In this document: positions 27,766-36,057 of the stretch, one piece after another
Numbering within the stretch: position 1 is the first letter of the stretch
How the letters are laid out: each line of letters starts with the position of its first letter
Assembly (NCBI RefSeq): GCF_003368325.1
Contig: NZ_CP031466.1
Coordinates: forward strand, 2,914,001-2,978,000
Direction: 5' to 3'
DNA from: Paraburkholderia caffeinilytica
GTDB taxonomy: Bacteria; Pseudomonadota; Gammaproteobacteria; Burkholderiales; Burkholderiaceae
DNA: 64,000 bases
Translations under genes and position numbers: made by a program
Notes under the pieces: generated by a model
What the model saw: only the letters and a program-made list of their open reading frames with translations
Databases searched by the model: none
Told to the model about the DNA's origin: nothing

Positions 27766-30700
27766 TCAAAACAATTGGCGCAGCCGCACGCTACCCGTCT
27801 GCGACACATAGCGCGGCGCGGCCTGCAGCTCGTAGCGCAGCGTCAGCGTCAGGTTGCTCGCGCGCAGCAGCGTCACGCCCGCCGAGACCACCGCCATGTC
27901 CGAAACCGGGCTCGCTCCCGTCGTCGTGAACGTCGTTTCGCCGCTGGCATCCGCCGCGAAGCTCGACGTCGTCAGTTGCCGGCCGTGCACATACTCGTGG
28001 CGCCAGGCCGCCCCCACATCCGGCACCAGCACGCCATACGGGGTCGCGAAGCCGCGCTCGAGCTTCGCGCCCAGATCGCTCTTCACCGACGTCGCGTGCG
28101 AGGCCTGCACCGACAGCGCCGCACCGCTGCCGCCCGATTCCGTATACCCGTTCTGCCGCAGGTAGCTGTACGTCAGGCTCGACAGCGGCGTGAGCGTGTA
28201 CGCACCCAGCACAAGCGGATAGCCCGCCTCGGCCCGCGCCACGTACTGCTGCCCGTCGAAGCGCCCCTGCGCGGTGCCCGAGAAGCCCGTGAAGCTCACC
28301 TCGCGCGTCGTGTCGTAATGCTGCAGCACGGCGCCCGCCGAGAGGTTCGCGTACCACGTCGGCGCCGTATAGCTCGCATAGCCGATCAGCCCGTAGGCGT
28401 TCACCCGCGTCGTGTCGCCCGCGCTGTCGCCGGTGTTGTTGATCGCGCTCGTCGTGTAGCTGAAGGCGCCGCCCGCGCGCCAGCGGTCGTTGATCGCCCG
28501 GTCCGCGCCGAACAGCAGGCCGCCGTAGTTCGCGCTGAACCCATCCGCCTCGACGGCGTTGCCCTGCGACGCATGGCCGCCCAGCACCTGGCCCCAGACC
28601 GCGTTGTCCGGCGCGCTTTCGCCCGTCGAGACGCCGCTCTGGCCGCCGCTCTCGCCGTAGGCCTGCCCGAGACGCAGGCTGTCCGCGCGGTTCGCGATGA
28701 CGGTCAGTACGTCGAAGGTGGGCGCCGTGGCCGCGCTGCTGGCCGCGCCCTGCGATGCCGGTCCGAGCTGCGCGCCCGCGCGGTTTGCTTCGGCCGACGT
28801 CCCGACGCTCAGCGCCGTGGCCGCGTTGTACAGGTTCAGCAGGTCCGTGCTGATCCCCGTGTAGCCCAGCAGTCCGCCGAGCGACGATACGGCGTTGGGC
28901 TGGGTCGCCAGCTTTGGCGCGCTCGGGGTGGACGTGATGGTGGATGTCGTTCCGGAGGTCGGCGTTCCACTGCCTGAGGTCGAGGTATCGCTACCGGAAG
29001 TCGACGTCCCACTGCCGGAGGTTCCGCTGCCGGAAGTCGACGTCCCGCTGTCGAGCGTCACGACCAGATCGCTGTGGCCACTGGCCGTGACAGTGGCAGC
29101 GCTCAACGCACCGGTAAAGCCGACCGCCGAATAGTTCAGGGTGCCCGCGTTGTAGTTCGTGCCGCTGCTCGCCGCATCGATGACCACATACCGCTGACCG
29201 GCCGCGAATGCATAACTGCCCGTCTTCAGCAGCGTGATCGACGAACCCGATGCGACCGTCGCGCTGCCCGACACCACGAGGCGCCCATAACCGCTGTCGC
29301 TCGCGAGCGATCCCGTCGTCACGGCGCCGCTCGCCACCCCCACGAGCAGCGTGGCCGCCGAGCCCTGGCTGTAGTTGCCCGTGATGGTGACCGCGTTGTT
29401 GACCTGCAGCGTCGCCGCATTGTTGACGACCGTATTGCCGCCAACGTTGATGTGATCGTTCAGCAGCAGGTTGCCCGACCCAAACACGACGTTCGAATTC
29501 GTATTCGTGATCGTGCCGATCGCCCCGCCCAAACCCGTCAGCGTGCCGAACGTCGAACCCGATCCGCCGTTGATCGCCAGGTCGTTGGCCGAATCGTTCT
29601 CGATGTTGCCCGCGATCACGCCCGAATTGGTGAACGCACCGATCGCACCCGTCGATCCGTTGTAGATCGCGTAATTGCTGCCCGTGATCGTGCCGTCGTT
29701 GGTCAGTGCGCCGATCGCGTTCTGGTTGTTGATGCCGGTATTGCCGCTGATGACGCCCGTGCTGCCGTTCGTCAGCGTGCCGATGCTACCCGTGCTGCTG
29801 TTGAATAGCCCATTTCCGGGACTGCTGATCGTGCCGTTGTTGACCAGCGAGCCGATCGTGCCGTCGAGGTAGATGCCCGTTTGCCCGCCGAAGATGGCGC
29901 CGCCCGCCGCGTTGATCAGCGACGTGATACTGGCGCCGCCGACGCCCCACTTCGAGGCAGCGGGCAGGCTCGTGAGCTGAATGCCGTAGGTGGTGCCGCT
30001 GATCACACCGCTATTGCTCAGCGTGCCGATGATGCCGTTGCTGTTGGCTATACCCGTGCCCGCCGATCCGCCGATGGTTCCGCTATTGGTCAACGACGCG
30101 ATGCTGCCGCCGACCACGCCGCTCATGCTCCACGAGCCGCTATTGGTCAGCGAGCCGATCGATCCGCCGTTGACGATGCCCGTGATCGTGCTGCTGTTGG
30201 TCAGCGTGCCGATCGAACCGTCGTCGACGATGCTTGTGATGGTGCCGCTATTGGTCAGCGTGCCGATGCTGCCCGTGCTGCCGTTGTCGATCCCGTTTGC
30301 GCCGTAAATGGAACCGCTGTTGACGATCGCGCCGATGCTGCCGAAGTTGCCGACGCCGCTGCCGCTTTGCCCGTCTATCCCGCTGCTGTTTTGTATCGTA
30401 TCGATACTGCCGCTGTTGAAGAGGCCGCCCGTTAGGGACCCGCTGTTGCGCAAGACGCCGATGCTGCCCATGTTCACGATGCCTAACCCGGCGCCGCTGA
30501 TCGTGCCGCTATTGGCCAGCGTGCCGATGCTGCCCGTGCTGCCGTTGTTGATGCCGGAGTTGCCGCTGATCGTGCCTGCGTTGTTCAGCGCCGTAATCGT
30601 GCCGAGATTGAGCGCACCGTAGACGTTCCCGACGATCGCGCCGTTGTTGGTCAGTTGGGTGATCGTTCCACCGCTGTTCTGGACGCCGGCAAAGCTGCCC

Positions 30701-33015
30701 GTGATCGTGCCGTTGTTGGTCAGCGTACCGATGCTGCCCGTGCCGCCGTTGTAGACGCCCGTCTGCCCCGTAATGCTGCCGCCGGTGTCGTTCGTCAGCG
30801 TAGTAATGGTCCCGCCGTTGGTGATCCCCATGAGCGTATGCCCGGCGATCGTGCCACTGTTGTCGAGCGTGTCGATGCTGGACCAGTTGATGATACCCGT
30901 CGTGGTGCCGCTGATGGCGCCGCTATTGCTCAGCGTGCCGATGCTGCCGGCGTTGTACAGGCCATACCCGCCGCCGATCGTGCCACTGTTGCTCAGCGTG
31001 CCGACCGTTCCCGTATTGTCGATGCCGTAGGTGCCGCCATTGATGGCGCCCACGTTGCCCAGCTTCGTGATGGTGCCGCTGTTGGCCACGCCGGCAGCGC
31101 TCCCGACGATCGTGCCGGCGTTGCTCAGTGTGCCGATGCTGCCTGTGCTGGCGTTGCCGATGCCGGCGGTATAACCAGTGATCGTGCCGCCGGTGTCGTT
31201 CGTCAGCGTGGTAATGGTCCCGCCGTTGCCGATTCCCAGACCGGCGCTACCGGTAATCGTGCCGCCGTTGTCGAGCGTGCCGATGCTCCCACCATTGTAA
31301 AGACCGACGCTCACGCCGATGATCGTACCCGCGTTGCCGAGCGAGCCGATCGTACCGCTGATGTTAGAGATGCCGGTGTTGCCGCCGCCGATGGTACCGT
31401 TGTTGAGCACGGATGAAATCGAGCCGCTGTTGATCAGCGTGCCGATCGTACCGATCGAATCGTTATGGATACCGTCGGTGCTGCTGGTTATCGTGCCGCT
31501 ATTATTCAGCGTGCCGATCGTGCCGTCGTTCAGGATGCCGTAGTCGCCGCTGGCAATGATTGTGCCGCTGTTCGTGAGCGTGCCGATTGAGCCGAGCTCG
31601 CCGGCCGCGGCGGACACGTAGTTGGCGATGCCGGCACTACTGCCGCTGATCGTGCCGCTGTTCGTGAGTGTGCCGATTGTGCCGAGGTTGAAGATGGCGC
31701 TGTAGCCGCTGATCAAACCGCTGTTTGTGAGCGTGTCGATCCCGACGTCGCTGACGATGCCGAAACCGCCACCGCTGATCACGCCGATGTTCGTGAGCGT
31801 GCCGATCTTGTTGTAGTTGAGGATGCCGTAGTCAGAGATGCCGATCGAACCGTTGTTCGTGAGCGCGCTGATTGTGCCGAGGTTACCGATGGCCATGTAC
31901 GTCATGGCGCTGTTGATCAATCCGTTGTTTGTGAACGTACCGATTGAGCCGACGTTCAAGATGCCAGAATTGCCGCTGTTGATCGATCCGTTGTTCGTGA
32001 ACGTACCGATTACGCCGTAATTTTCGATGTCGTAGACATTGCCGCTGATCGAACCGCTGTTCGTGAACGTATCGATTGAGCCGCTGTTAACGATGCCCAT
32101 GCTCACGCCGCTGATCGAACCGGAAACGCTGTTCGTGAGTGTGCTGATTGAGCCGAAGTTGTCGATGCCGTAAGTGCCGCCGCTGATCGAGCCACTGTTC
32201 GTCAGCGTGCCGATCGAGCCGCCATTCTCGTTCACGATGCCGTAATAGCCGCTGCCCGTAATCGTGCCGCTGTTGATCAGCGTGTCGATCGTGCCGCCGG
32301 AATTGTTATGGATGCCGTCGTTGCTGCTGGTTATCGCGCCGCTATTATTCAGCGTGCCGATTGCGCCATCGTTCAAGACGCCGTAGTAGCCGCTGGCGCT
32401 GATCGTCCCGCTGTTCGAGAGCGAGCCGATTGTGCCACCGCTGTTGTGGATAGCGGAATTGCCGCCCACGGCGCCGATCATGCCGCTGTTCGTGAGCGCG
32501 TCGATCGTGCCAATGTTGTCGATGCCGGCGTGCACGCCGATGATCGTGCCGCTGTTCGTCAGCGAGCCGATCGAACCGAAACTCTCGTTCACGATGCCGT
32601 AAACGCCGCCCGTTATCGTGCCGCCGTTGATCAGCGTGTCGATCGTGAAGCCGGCATTGTTGTGGATGCCGTCGTTGCCGGCGGTGATCGCACCGCTATT
32701 GCTCAGCGTGCCGATCCCGCCACCGTTCAGGAAGCCGTAGGCGCCGCTGGCGCTGATCGTGCCGCTGTTGCTGAACGTGCCGAGCGACGACCCGCCGGCC
32801 GCCACCGCAGTCTGTCCGGATACGACAATCGACGCTCCGCTGCTAACCGTGAAATCGCCGCTCGTCCAGATTTGCGTGGTGGTCTGGGCGCCGGAGATCA
32901 CCGTCTGGGACTTTGCCCCGTGCGGCGTCATCGCGGCGAGCGCCGCCGTCACCGCGAGGCTGATTGCCGTCAGTCGCCTTGCCGCCGGCTGCGGCTGATG
33001 TCCCGATTTGCGCAT
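27766..33015 (-). CDS. Large classical autotransporter adhesin (locus 1)
   Basis: 1749 residues. A signal peptide (RRLTAISLAVTAALAAMTPHGAKSQ) is followed by a passenger of some 1350 residues made of irregular 18-25-residue units of the GSIGTLTNSGTISG type, predicting a very long beta-helix. A Ser/Gly/Thr linker (about 1400-1440) leads to the autotransporter beta-barrel, whose last residue is the expected Phe (SVRLRQLF). The barrel starts after NAVSSLGGLLGYTGISTDLLN. The start is preceded by GGGGAAAG. The barrel DNA is almost identical to that of the gene at 47173, while the passengers differ. Divergent from histidine kinase 1 and followed by modification enzymes. Confidence 0.92.
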   Translation of the reverse strand: MRKSGHQPQPAARRLTAISLAVTAALAAMTPHGAKSQTVISGAQTTTQIWTSGDFTVSSGASIVVSGQTAVAAGGSSLGTFSNSGTISASGAYGFLNGGGIGTLSNSGAITAGNDGIHNNAGFTIDTLINGGTITGGVYGIVNESFGSIGSLTNSGTIIGVHAGIDNIGTIDALTNSGMIGAVGGNSAIHNSGGTIGSLSNSGTISASGYYGVLNDGAIGTLNNSGAITSSNDGIHNNSGGTIDTLINSGTITGSGYYGIVNENGGSIGTLTNSGSISGGTYGIDNFGSISTLTNSVSGSISGVSMGIVNSGSIDTFTNSGSISGNVYDIENYGVIGTFTNNGSINSGNSGILNVGSIGTFTNNGLINSAMTYMAIGNLGTISALTNNGSIGISDYGILNYNKIGTLTNIGVISGGGFGIVSDVGIDTLTNSGLISGYSAIFNLGTIGTLTNSGTISGSSAGIANYVSAAAGELGSIGTLTNSGTIIASGDYGILNDGTIGTLNNSGTITSSTDGIHNDSIGTIGTLINSGSISSVLNNGTIGGGNTGISNISGTIGSLGNAGTIIGVSVGLYNGGSIGTLDNGGTITGSAGLGIGNGGTITTLTNDTGGTITGYTAGIGNASTGSIGTLSNAGTIVGSAAGVANSGTITKLGNVGAINGGTYGIDNTGTVGTLSNSGTIGGGYGLYNAGSIGTLSNSGAISGTTTGIINWSSIDTLDNSGTIAGHTLMGITNGGTITTLTNDTGGSITGQTGVYNGGTGSIGTLTNNGTITGSFAGVQNSGGTITQLTNNGAIVGNVYGALNLGTITALNNAGTISGNSGINNGSTGSIGTLANSGTISGAGLGIVNMGSIGVLRNSGSLTGGLFNSGSIDTIQNSSGIDGQSGSGVGNFGSIGAIVNSGSIYGANGIDNGSTGSIGTLTNSGTITSIVDDGSIGTLTNSSTITGIVNGGSIGSLTNSGSWSMSGVVGGSIASLTNSGTIGGSAGTGIANSNGIIGTLSNSGVISGTTYGIQLTSLPAASKWGVGGASITSLINAAGGAIFGGQTGIYLDGTIGSLVNNGTISSPGNGLFNSSTGSIGTLTNGSTGVISGNTGINNQNAIGALTNDGTITGSNYAIYNGSTGAIGAFTNSGVIAGNIENDSANDLAINGGSGSTFGTLTGLGGAIGTITNTNSNVVFGSGNLLLNDHINVGGNTVVNNAATLQVNNAVTITGNYSQGSAATLLVGVASGAVTTGSLASDSGYGRLVVSGSATVASGSSITLLKTGSYAFAAGQRYVVIDAASSGTNYNAGTLNYSAVGFTGALSAATVTASGHSDLVVTLDSGTSTSGSGTSGSGTSTSGSDTSTSGSGTPTSGTTSTITSTPSAPKLATQPNAVSSLGGLLGYTGISTDLLNLYNAATALSVGTSAEANRAGAQLGPASQGAASSAATAPTFDVLTVIANRADSLRLGQAYGESGGQSGVSTGESAPDNAVWGQVLGGHASQGNAVEADGFSANYGGLLFGADRAINDRWRAGGAFSYTTSAINNTGDSAGDTTRVNAYGLIGYASYTAPTWYANLSAGAVLQHYDTTREVSFTGFSGTAQGRFDGQQYVARAEAGYPLVLGAYTLTPLSSLTYSYLRQNGYTESGGSGAALSVQASHATSVKSDLGAKLERGFATPYGVLVPDVGAAWRHEYVHGRQLTTSSFAADASGETTFTTTGASPVSDMAVVSAGVTLLRASNLTLTLRYELQAAPRYVSQTGSVRLRQLF
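27771..28898 (-). repeat. Direct repeat copy A: autotransporter barrel-coding DNA
   Basis: This block aligns with 47178-48305 at a constant offset of 19407 bases, checked at both ends, so there is no net insertion or deletion over 1.13 kb. Only scattered substitutions are seen, giving about seven amino-acid differences. The passengers beyond this point diverge strongly. Both copies lie on the same strand and could recombine, deleting or amplifying the 19.4 kb between them. Confidence 0.85.
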
Positions 33016-33137
33016 GGTCTTTCCCCGATGACTATCTTGTTTCTATCGGAGGCCATGCATGAGCTGACGGCGCGGCCGCTCTCCGGCCGCGCATCGCGCG
33101 GTGCAATTTCCCCCGTATTTATTTTTTAATCCGGCCA

Positions 33138-33212
33138 ATTTTATTAGTGCGTGCCGAGCCCATCTGTCGCACAAACGCGCTACATCGGACTTATCTCATT
33201 TTATCTTACAAT
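33138..33212. promoter_or_regulatory. Bidirectional promoter with conserved box, locus 1
   Basis: The box at 33163-33188 begins TCTGTCGC and ends GCTACATCGG; it holds an imperfect dyad TGTCGC / GCTACA. Toward the autotransporter, 19 bases separate it from a minus-strand -10, TAAAAT (33138-33143). Toward the kinase, 18 bases separate it from a plus-strand -10, TACAAT (33207-33212). Exactly these spacings recur at 51446-51519. Neither side has a good -35, which suits an activator-dependent promoter. The activator is probably a NarL-type response regulator of locus 2 (inference). Confidence 0.7.
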
Positions 33213-33221
33213 AATGCCCCT

Positions 33222-33338
33222 ATGCGCCCCATGAACACCCGCCTGGAACCGCTCTCCATCCATGTCGGGGACGATTACGGCTTCGCCGACGCGTCGAACA
33301 ACGTCGCTCAGGCCGGCCCGGGCGAGGGGGCGGCTTGA
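33222..33338 (+). pseudogene. Remnant of a response-regulator N-terminus upstream of histidine kinase 1
   Basis: A 38-codon frame beginning MRPMNTRLEPLSIHV that aligns without gaps to the first 15 residues of the regulator at 51529 (MQSTRTGQQPFFIHV). After a three-codon loss, GDDYGFADASNNVAQAGPG matches EHDAGFVDALTQAVNGAPG codon by codon. It then ends with a TGA that overlaps the TTG start of the kinase. The ATG sits ten bases after the plus-strand -10, the same distance as in locus 2. So most of a response-regulator gene has been deleted here. The peptide might still serve as a short upstream frame coupled to kinase translation. Confidence 0.75.
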
Positions 33339-35302
33339 AATATCGCCCTACGCCGTTCGTCGCCAACGCGGTGTTCGTCTTTTCCGCGGTGTTGCTGGTC
33401 ATCGTAGGCATCTTCTATTCGCAAGCCGGCAGCGAGCAGCCGCCGGCCGCCAGCCTGCACCTGACACAAGCCGACTGGCAGGTCGACGATGCACCAGGCT
33501 TCAGCGAGCCGCCGCCCACCCTGAACAGCACATCCTTGCCCGAGACGTGGCAGCCAGTCACGCTGCCTCTCGCCCGCTCCATCGCTCTGGTGCGCCAGGC
33601 CGGCAGTTCAAAAGCGACGTCCAGCGGCAGCCGCATCACCTGGCTCAGGCTGTCGGTGCACGGATTGCCCAGCCATGCCACCCGCCTCGCGCTATATGGC
33701 GTACGCATCAAGACGGACGGCACCATCGCGGTCTATGTCGACGGCCAGCTGGTTCACCTGGCACAGGAACAAGGTCCGCTGTGGAACAGCACCCGGACCC
33801 CGCTGTGGGTCGTGGTGCACAGGCATGCCGGCGACCCGCCGGTAAGCGAGGTCCTCATCCGCCTCGAGCACTCGCTGGCCACCCAGGTGGCCGTGTCCTC
33901 GCTGTGGCTTGGCCCCGTCGAGGCGCTGAAAGGTCGTTACCACACGCGCCAATGGCTGCAGCAGCAACTGCCCGCCGTACTCAGCGCGGCGTTTCTGGCA
34001 GTCGGCATGTTCGCCCTGTTCGTGTGGTTCCGGCGTCGCCACGAAACGGCCTACCTGCTGTTCTTTAACCTCGCGGTCACCTCATTCCTGCGCAGCCTGC
34101 ACTTCTATGTCGACTTGCCCGTCGCCAACGACTGGTTCGCCTGGCTGACGGTGAATTCCCTGTTGTGGCTGGTCATCGTCGTGCACTTCTTCCTGTGTCA
34201 ATTGCACGGCCGTCCGCTCACGGGGTTCACGCGCGCGCTGGTCGGGGTGGCCGCCCTGATCGGCGTGCTGACGCTGCCGGTGCTGGCGGTCTTGCCCAAC
34301 ACGCCCAAAGTCACCCCGCTGATCTATCCGATTGCCGCGCTGATGGGCGCGAGCGTCGGCGTGGCGGGGGGCGTCAATGCCTGGAGCCGTTCCCACGAGG
34401 GCGTGCTGGTGGCCATCGGTGTCAGTATCTGCACCTTGCTGGGCGTGTCCGACTGGTTGCTGCAAAACAACTTCGTCAGCCCGGAGGGCTTTTATTTCGG
34501 GGCCTACACCAACGCCATCACGTTCGGCATTTTCAGCTCCCTGATGTACCGGCGCTACGTCAACGCCATCAGCGAAGTCGAGCTGATGAACGCGAACCTC
34601 GCACAGCGCCTGGACGAGCGCGAAGCCGAACTCGCACTCAGTCACCAACGGCTGCGCGAGGCGGAGTTGCGGCAAACGATCAGCGACGAACGCCGCCGAC
34701 TGATGCAGGACATGCATGACGGGCTCGGGTCGTCGCTGATCAGCGCGATCCGCTCCGTCGAACGTGGGGACACAAGCGACATCGACGTGTCGCACATTCT
34801 CAAGAGTTGCCTCGACGACCTCAAGCTGACCATCGACTCGATGGAGCCTGTCGAGGCAGATCTGCTGCTGTTGCTGGCCACGCTGCGTTTCCGGCTGGAA
34901 CCCCGGCTGGAGGGTGCGGGCATCGCGCTGCTGTGGGAGGTGCAGGAACTGCCCACGCTGGCCTGGCTCGATCCCAGCAGCGCGCTGCATATTCTGCGCA
35001 TCGCGCAGGAGAGCATTGCCAACGTTCTCCACCATACCCACGCGAGCGTGATTCGATTGAGTACCGCTGTGGATACTGACGGCGTGCAGGTCAGCATCGA
35101 AGATAACGGTCAGGGGTTCGATGTCGAACGCGTACTGGGTTCGACAACCGGACGTGGCCTGCACAACCAGCAGCGCCGCGCCCGTACCCTCGACGGCACG
35201 GTCGCATGGCACTCCGGACCACTCGGCACGCGCTTTACACTCTGGCTTCCGTTGGAACGCACCACCCCACTTTCAAATCCAGTAGACCTGTCCTCTCGCT
35301 AA
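33335..35302 (+). CDS. Sensor histidine kinase 1 (NarX/DesK-type, extracytoplasmic sensor)
   Basis: 655 residues from a TTG with GAGGGGG just upstream; the paralogue at 53429 aligns from the same residue. TM1 is about 9-28. A periplasmic jelly-roll-like domain of the 7TMR-DISM extracellular type follows (about 40-190, with PETWQPVTLP and IAVYVDGQLVHLAQ). Then come seven or so transmembrane helices (about 200-410), a coiled coil (SEVELMNANLAQRLDEREAEL), the dimerisation/phosphoacceptor motif RRLMQDMHDGLGSS, and the HATPase N-box QESIANVLHH with DNGQGFD. Its own regulator is deleted; its kinase core is nearly identical to that of kinase 2. The 3' end overlaps the phosphodiesterase gene by 30 bases. 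Confidence 0.88.
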   Translation: MKYRPTPFVANAVFVFSAVLLVIVGIFYSQAGSEQPPAASLHLTQADWQVDDAPGFSEPPPTLNSTSLPETWQPVTLPLARSIALVRQAGSSKATSSGSRITWLRLSVHGLPSHATRLALYGVRIKTDGTIAVYVDGQLVHLAQEQGPLWNSTRTPLWVVVHRHAGDPPVSEVLIRLEHSLATQVAVSSLWLGPVEALKGRYHTRQWLQQQLPAVLSAAFLAVGMFALFVWFRRRHETAYLLFFNLAVTSFLRSLHFYVDLPVANDWFAWLTVNSLLWLVIVVHFFLCQLHGRPLTGFTRALVGVAALIGVLTLPVLAVLPNTPKVTPLIYPIAALMGASVGVAGGVNAWSRSHEGVLVAIGVSICTLLGVSDWLLQNNFVSPEGFYFGAYTNAITFGIFSSLMYRRYVNAISEVELMNANLAQRLDEREAELALSHQRLREAELRQTISDERRRLMQDMHDGLGSSLISAIRSVERGDTSDIDVSHILKSCLDDLKLTIDSMEPVEADLLLLLATLRFRLEPRLEGAGIALLWEVQELPTLAWLDPSSALHILRIAQESIANVLHHTHASVIRLSTAVDTDGVQVSIEDNGQGFDVERVLGSTTGRGLHNQQRRARTLDGTVAWHSGPLGTRFTLWLPLERTTPLSNPVDLSSR

Positions 35303-36043
35303 CATTTCCGGTTCATGCTGCCCTGCCGCGCGCTGCAGTTCGCGCATCGTCTCGTCGGCATGGCCTGGTTTCACATGCGAGATCAGCAGGCGAAAACCGC
35401 TGGCGTGCCGCGGCAATTGAGACGCAAGCAAGGATGGACACAAATGCTTCGACTGGATCGCGAGTTCCCGTTTGGCGTCGGGAAACGCAGTCTCGACGAT
35501 CAGATAGCGCAGGTCGGGAATCTGCGCGACGGCATGCCAGAACGCCGGACACACGGTCGAGTCGCCGCCGAACACGACACTGCCTCGAGGTGTCGCGACG
35601 TGATAACCGACCGCCGGCACGCCGTGCTCGGCCGGCAGCGGCCTGAAAATCCGCTCGCCGATCGCGCATGACTCGCCTTCTTCCAGCGGCGCGAAGCGCA
35701 AAAACGGTCTATCCCGCGAGGGTATGCGCGTGAAATCCGGCCACAGGGCACCGTTGAACAGGTGGGCGCGCAAGATCATTTCCGTTGCAACCGTGCAATG
35801 CACGACAAGCGGTTTCGCGCGCCGCTCCCCCACGGTGTCGAGCATCAACGGCAGGCACGCTATATGGTCGACGTGCGCATGCGTGATGAACACGTGATCG
35901 ATGCGCTCAAGCGCATCCACGTCGAGATCGGCGACGCCCGTGCCCGCATCGATGAGCACGGTGTCGTCGACGAGCAGCGCCGTTGTGCGATGCGCGTCTC
36001 CCCCTATCCCTCCGCTGCAACCGAGCACGGTAAGTTTCATCAT
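35273..36043 (-). CDS. Metallo-beta-lactamase-fold cyclic-nucleotide phosphodiesterase (class II type)
   Basis: 256 residues from the ATG at 36043 (AAGG six bases upstream). The sequence opens MKLTVLGCSGGIGG, then has the metal motif THAHVDH followed by IACLPLMLDT, Asp in VVFGGDSTVCP, the IQSKHLCPSLLASQ segment and His in LLISHVKPGH. Betaproteobacterial proteins of this pattern are annotated as 3',5'-cyclic-nucleotide phosphodiesterases, and the HxHxDH-Ile-x-x-Leu-Pro segment resembles the class II cAMP phosphodiesterase signature. It starts 14 bases after the cyclase stop, the ideal partner to hydrolyse its product. It is the last gene of the six-gene operon. Confidence 0.78.
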   Translation of the reverse strand: MMKLTVLGCSGGIGGDAHRTTALLVDDTVLIDAGTGVADLDVDALERIDHVFITHAHVDHIACLPLMLDTVGERRAKPLVVHCTVATEMILRAHLFNGALWPDFTRIPSRDRPFLRFAPLEEGESCAIGERIFRPLPAEHGVPAVGYHVATPRGSVVFGGDSTVCPAFWHAVAQIPDLRYLIVETAFPDAKRELAIQSKHLCPSLLASQLPRHASGFRLLISHVKPGHADETMRELQRAAGQHEPEMLARGQVYWI

Positions 36044-36057
36044 GTGCGGCCTTGTAC

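Noticed and set aside
28895..32020. Many plus-strand frames opposite autotransporter 1, such as Val/Pro-rich and Ala/Asp/Arg-rich proteins.
   Set aside because: They are complements of the repetitive autotransporter codons, with no ribosome sites or known domains.
27766..33015. Short-period DNA repeats resembling a CRISPR array or minisatellite.
   Set aside because: The repeats are irregular, translate in one frame as GSIGTLTNSG units and lie inside a single long gene with signal peptide and barrel.
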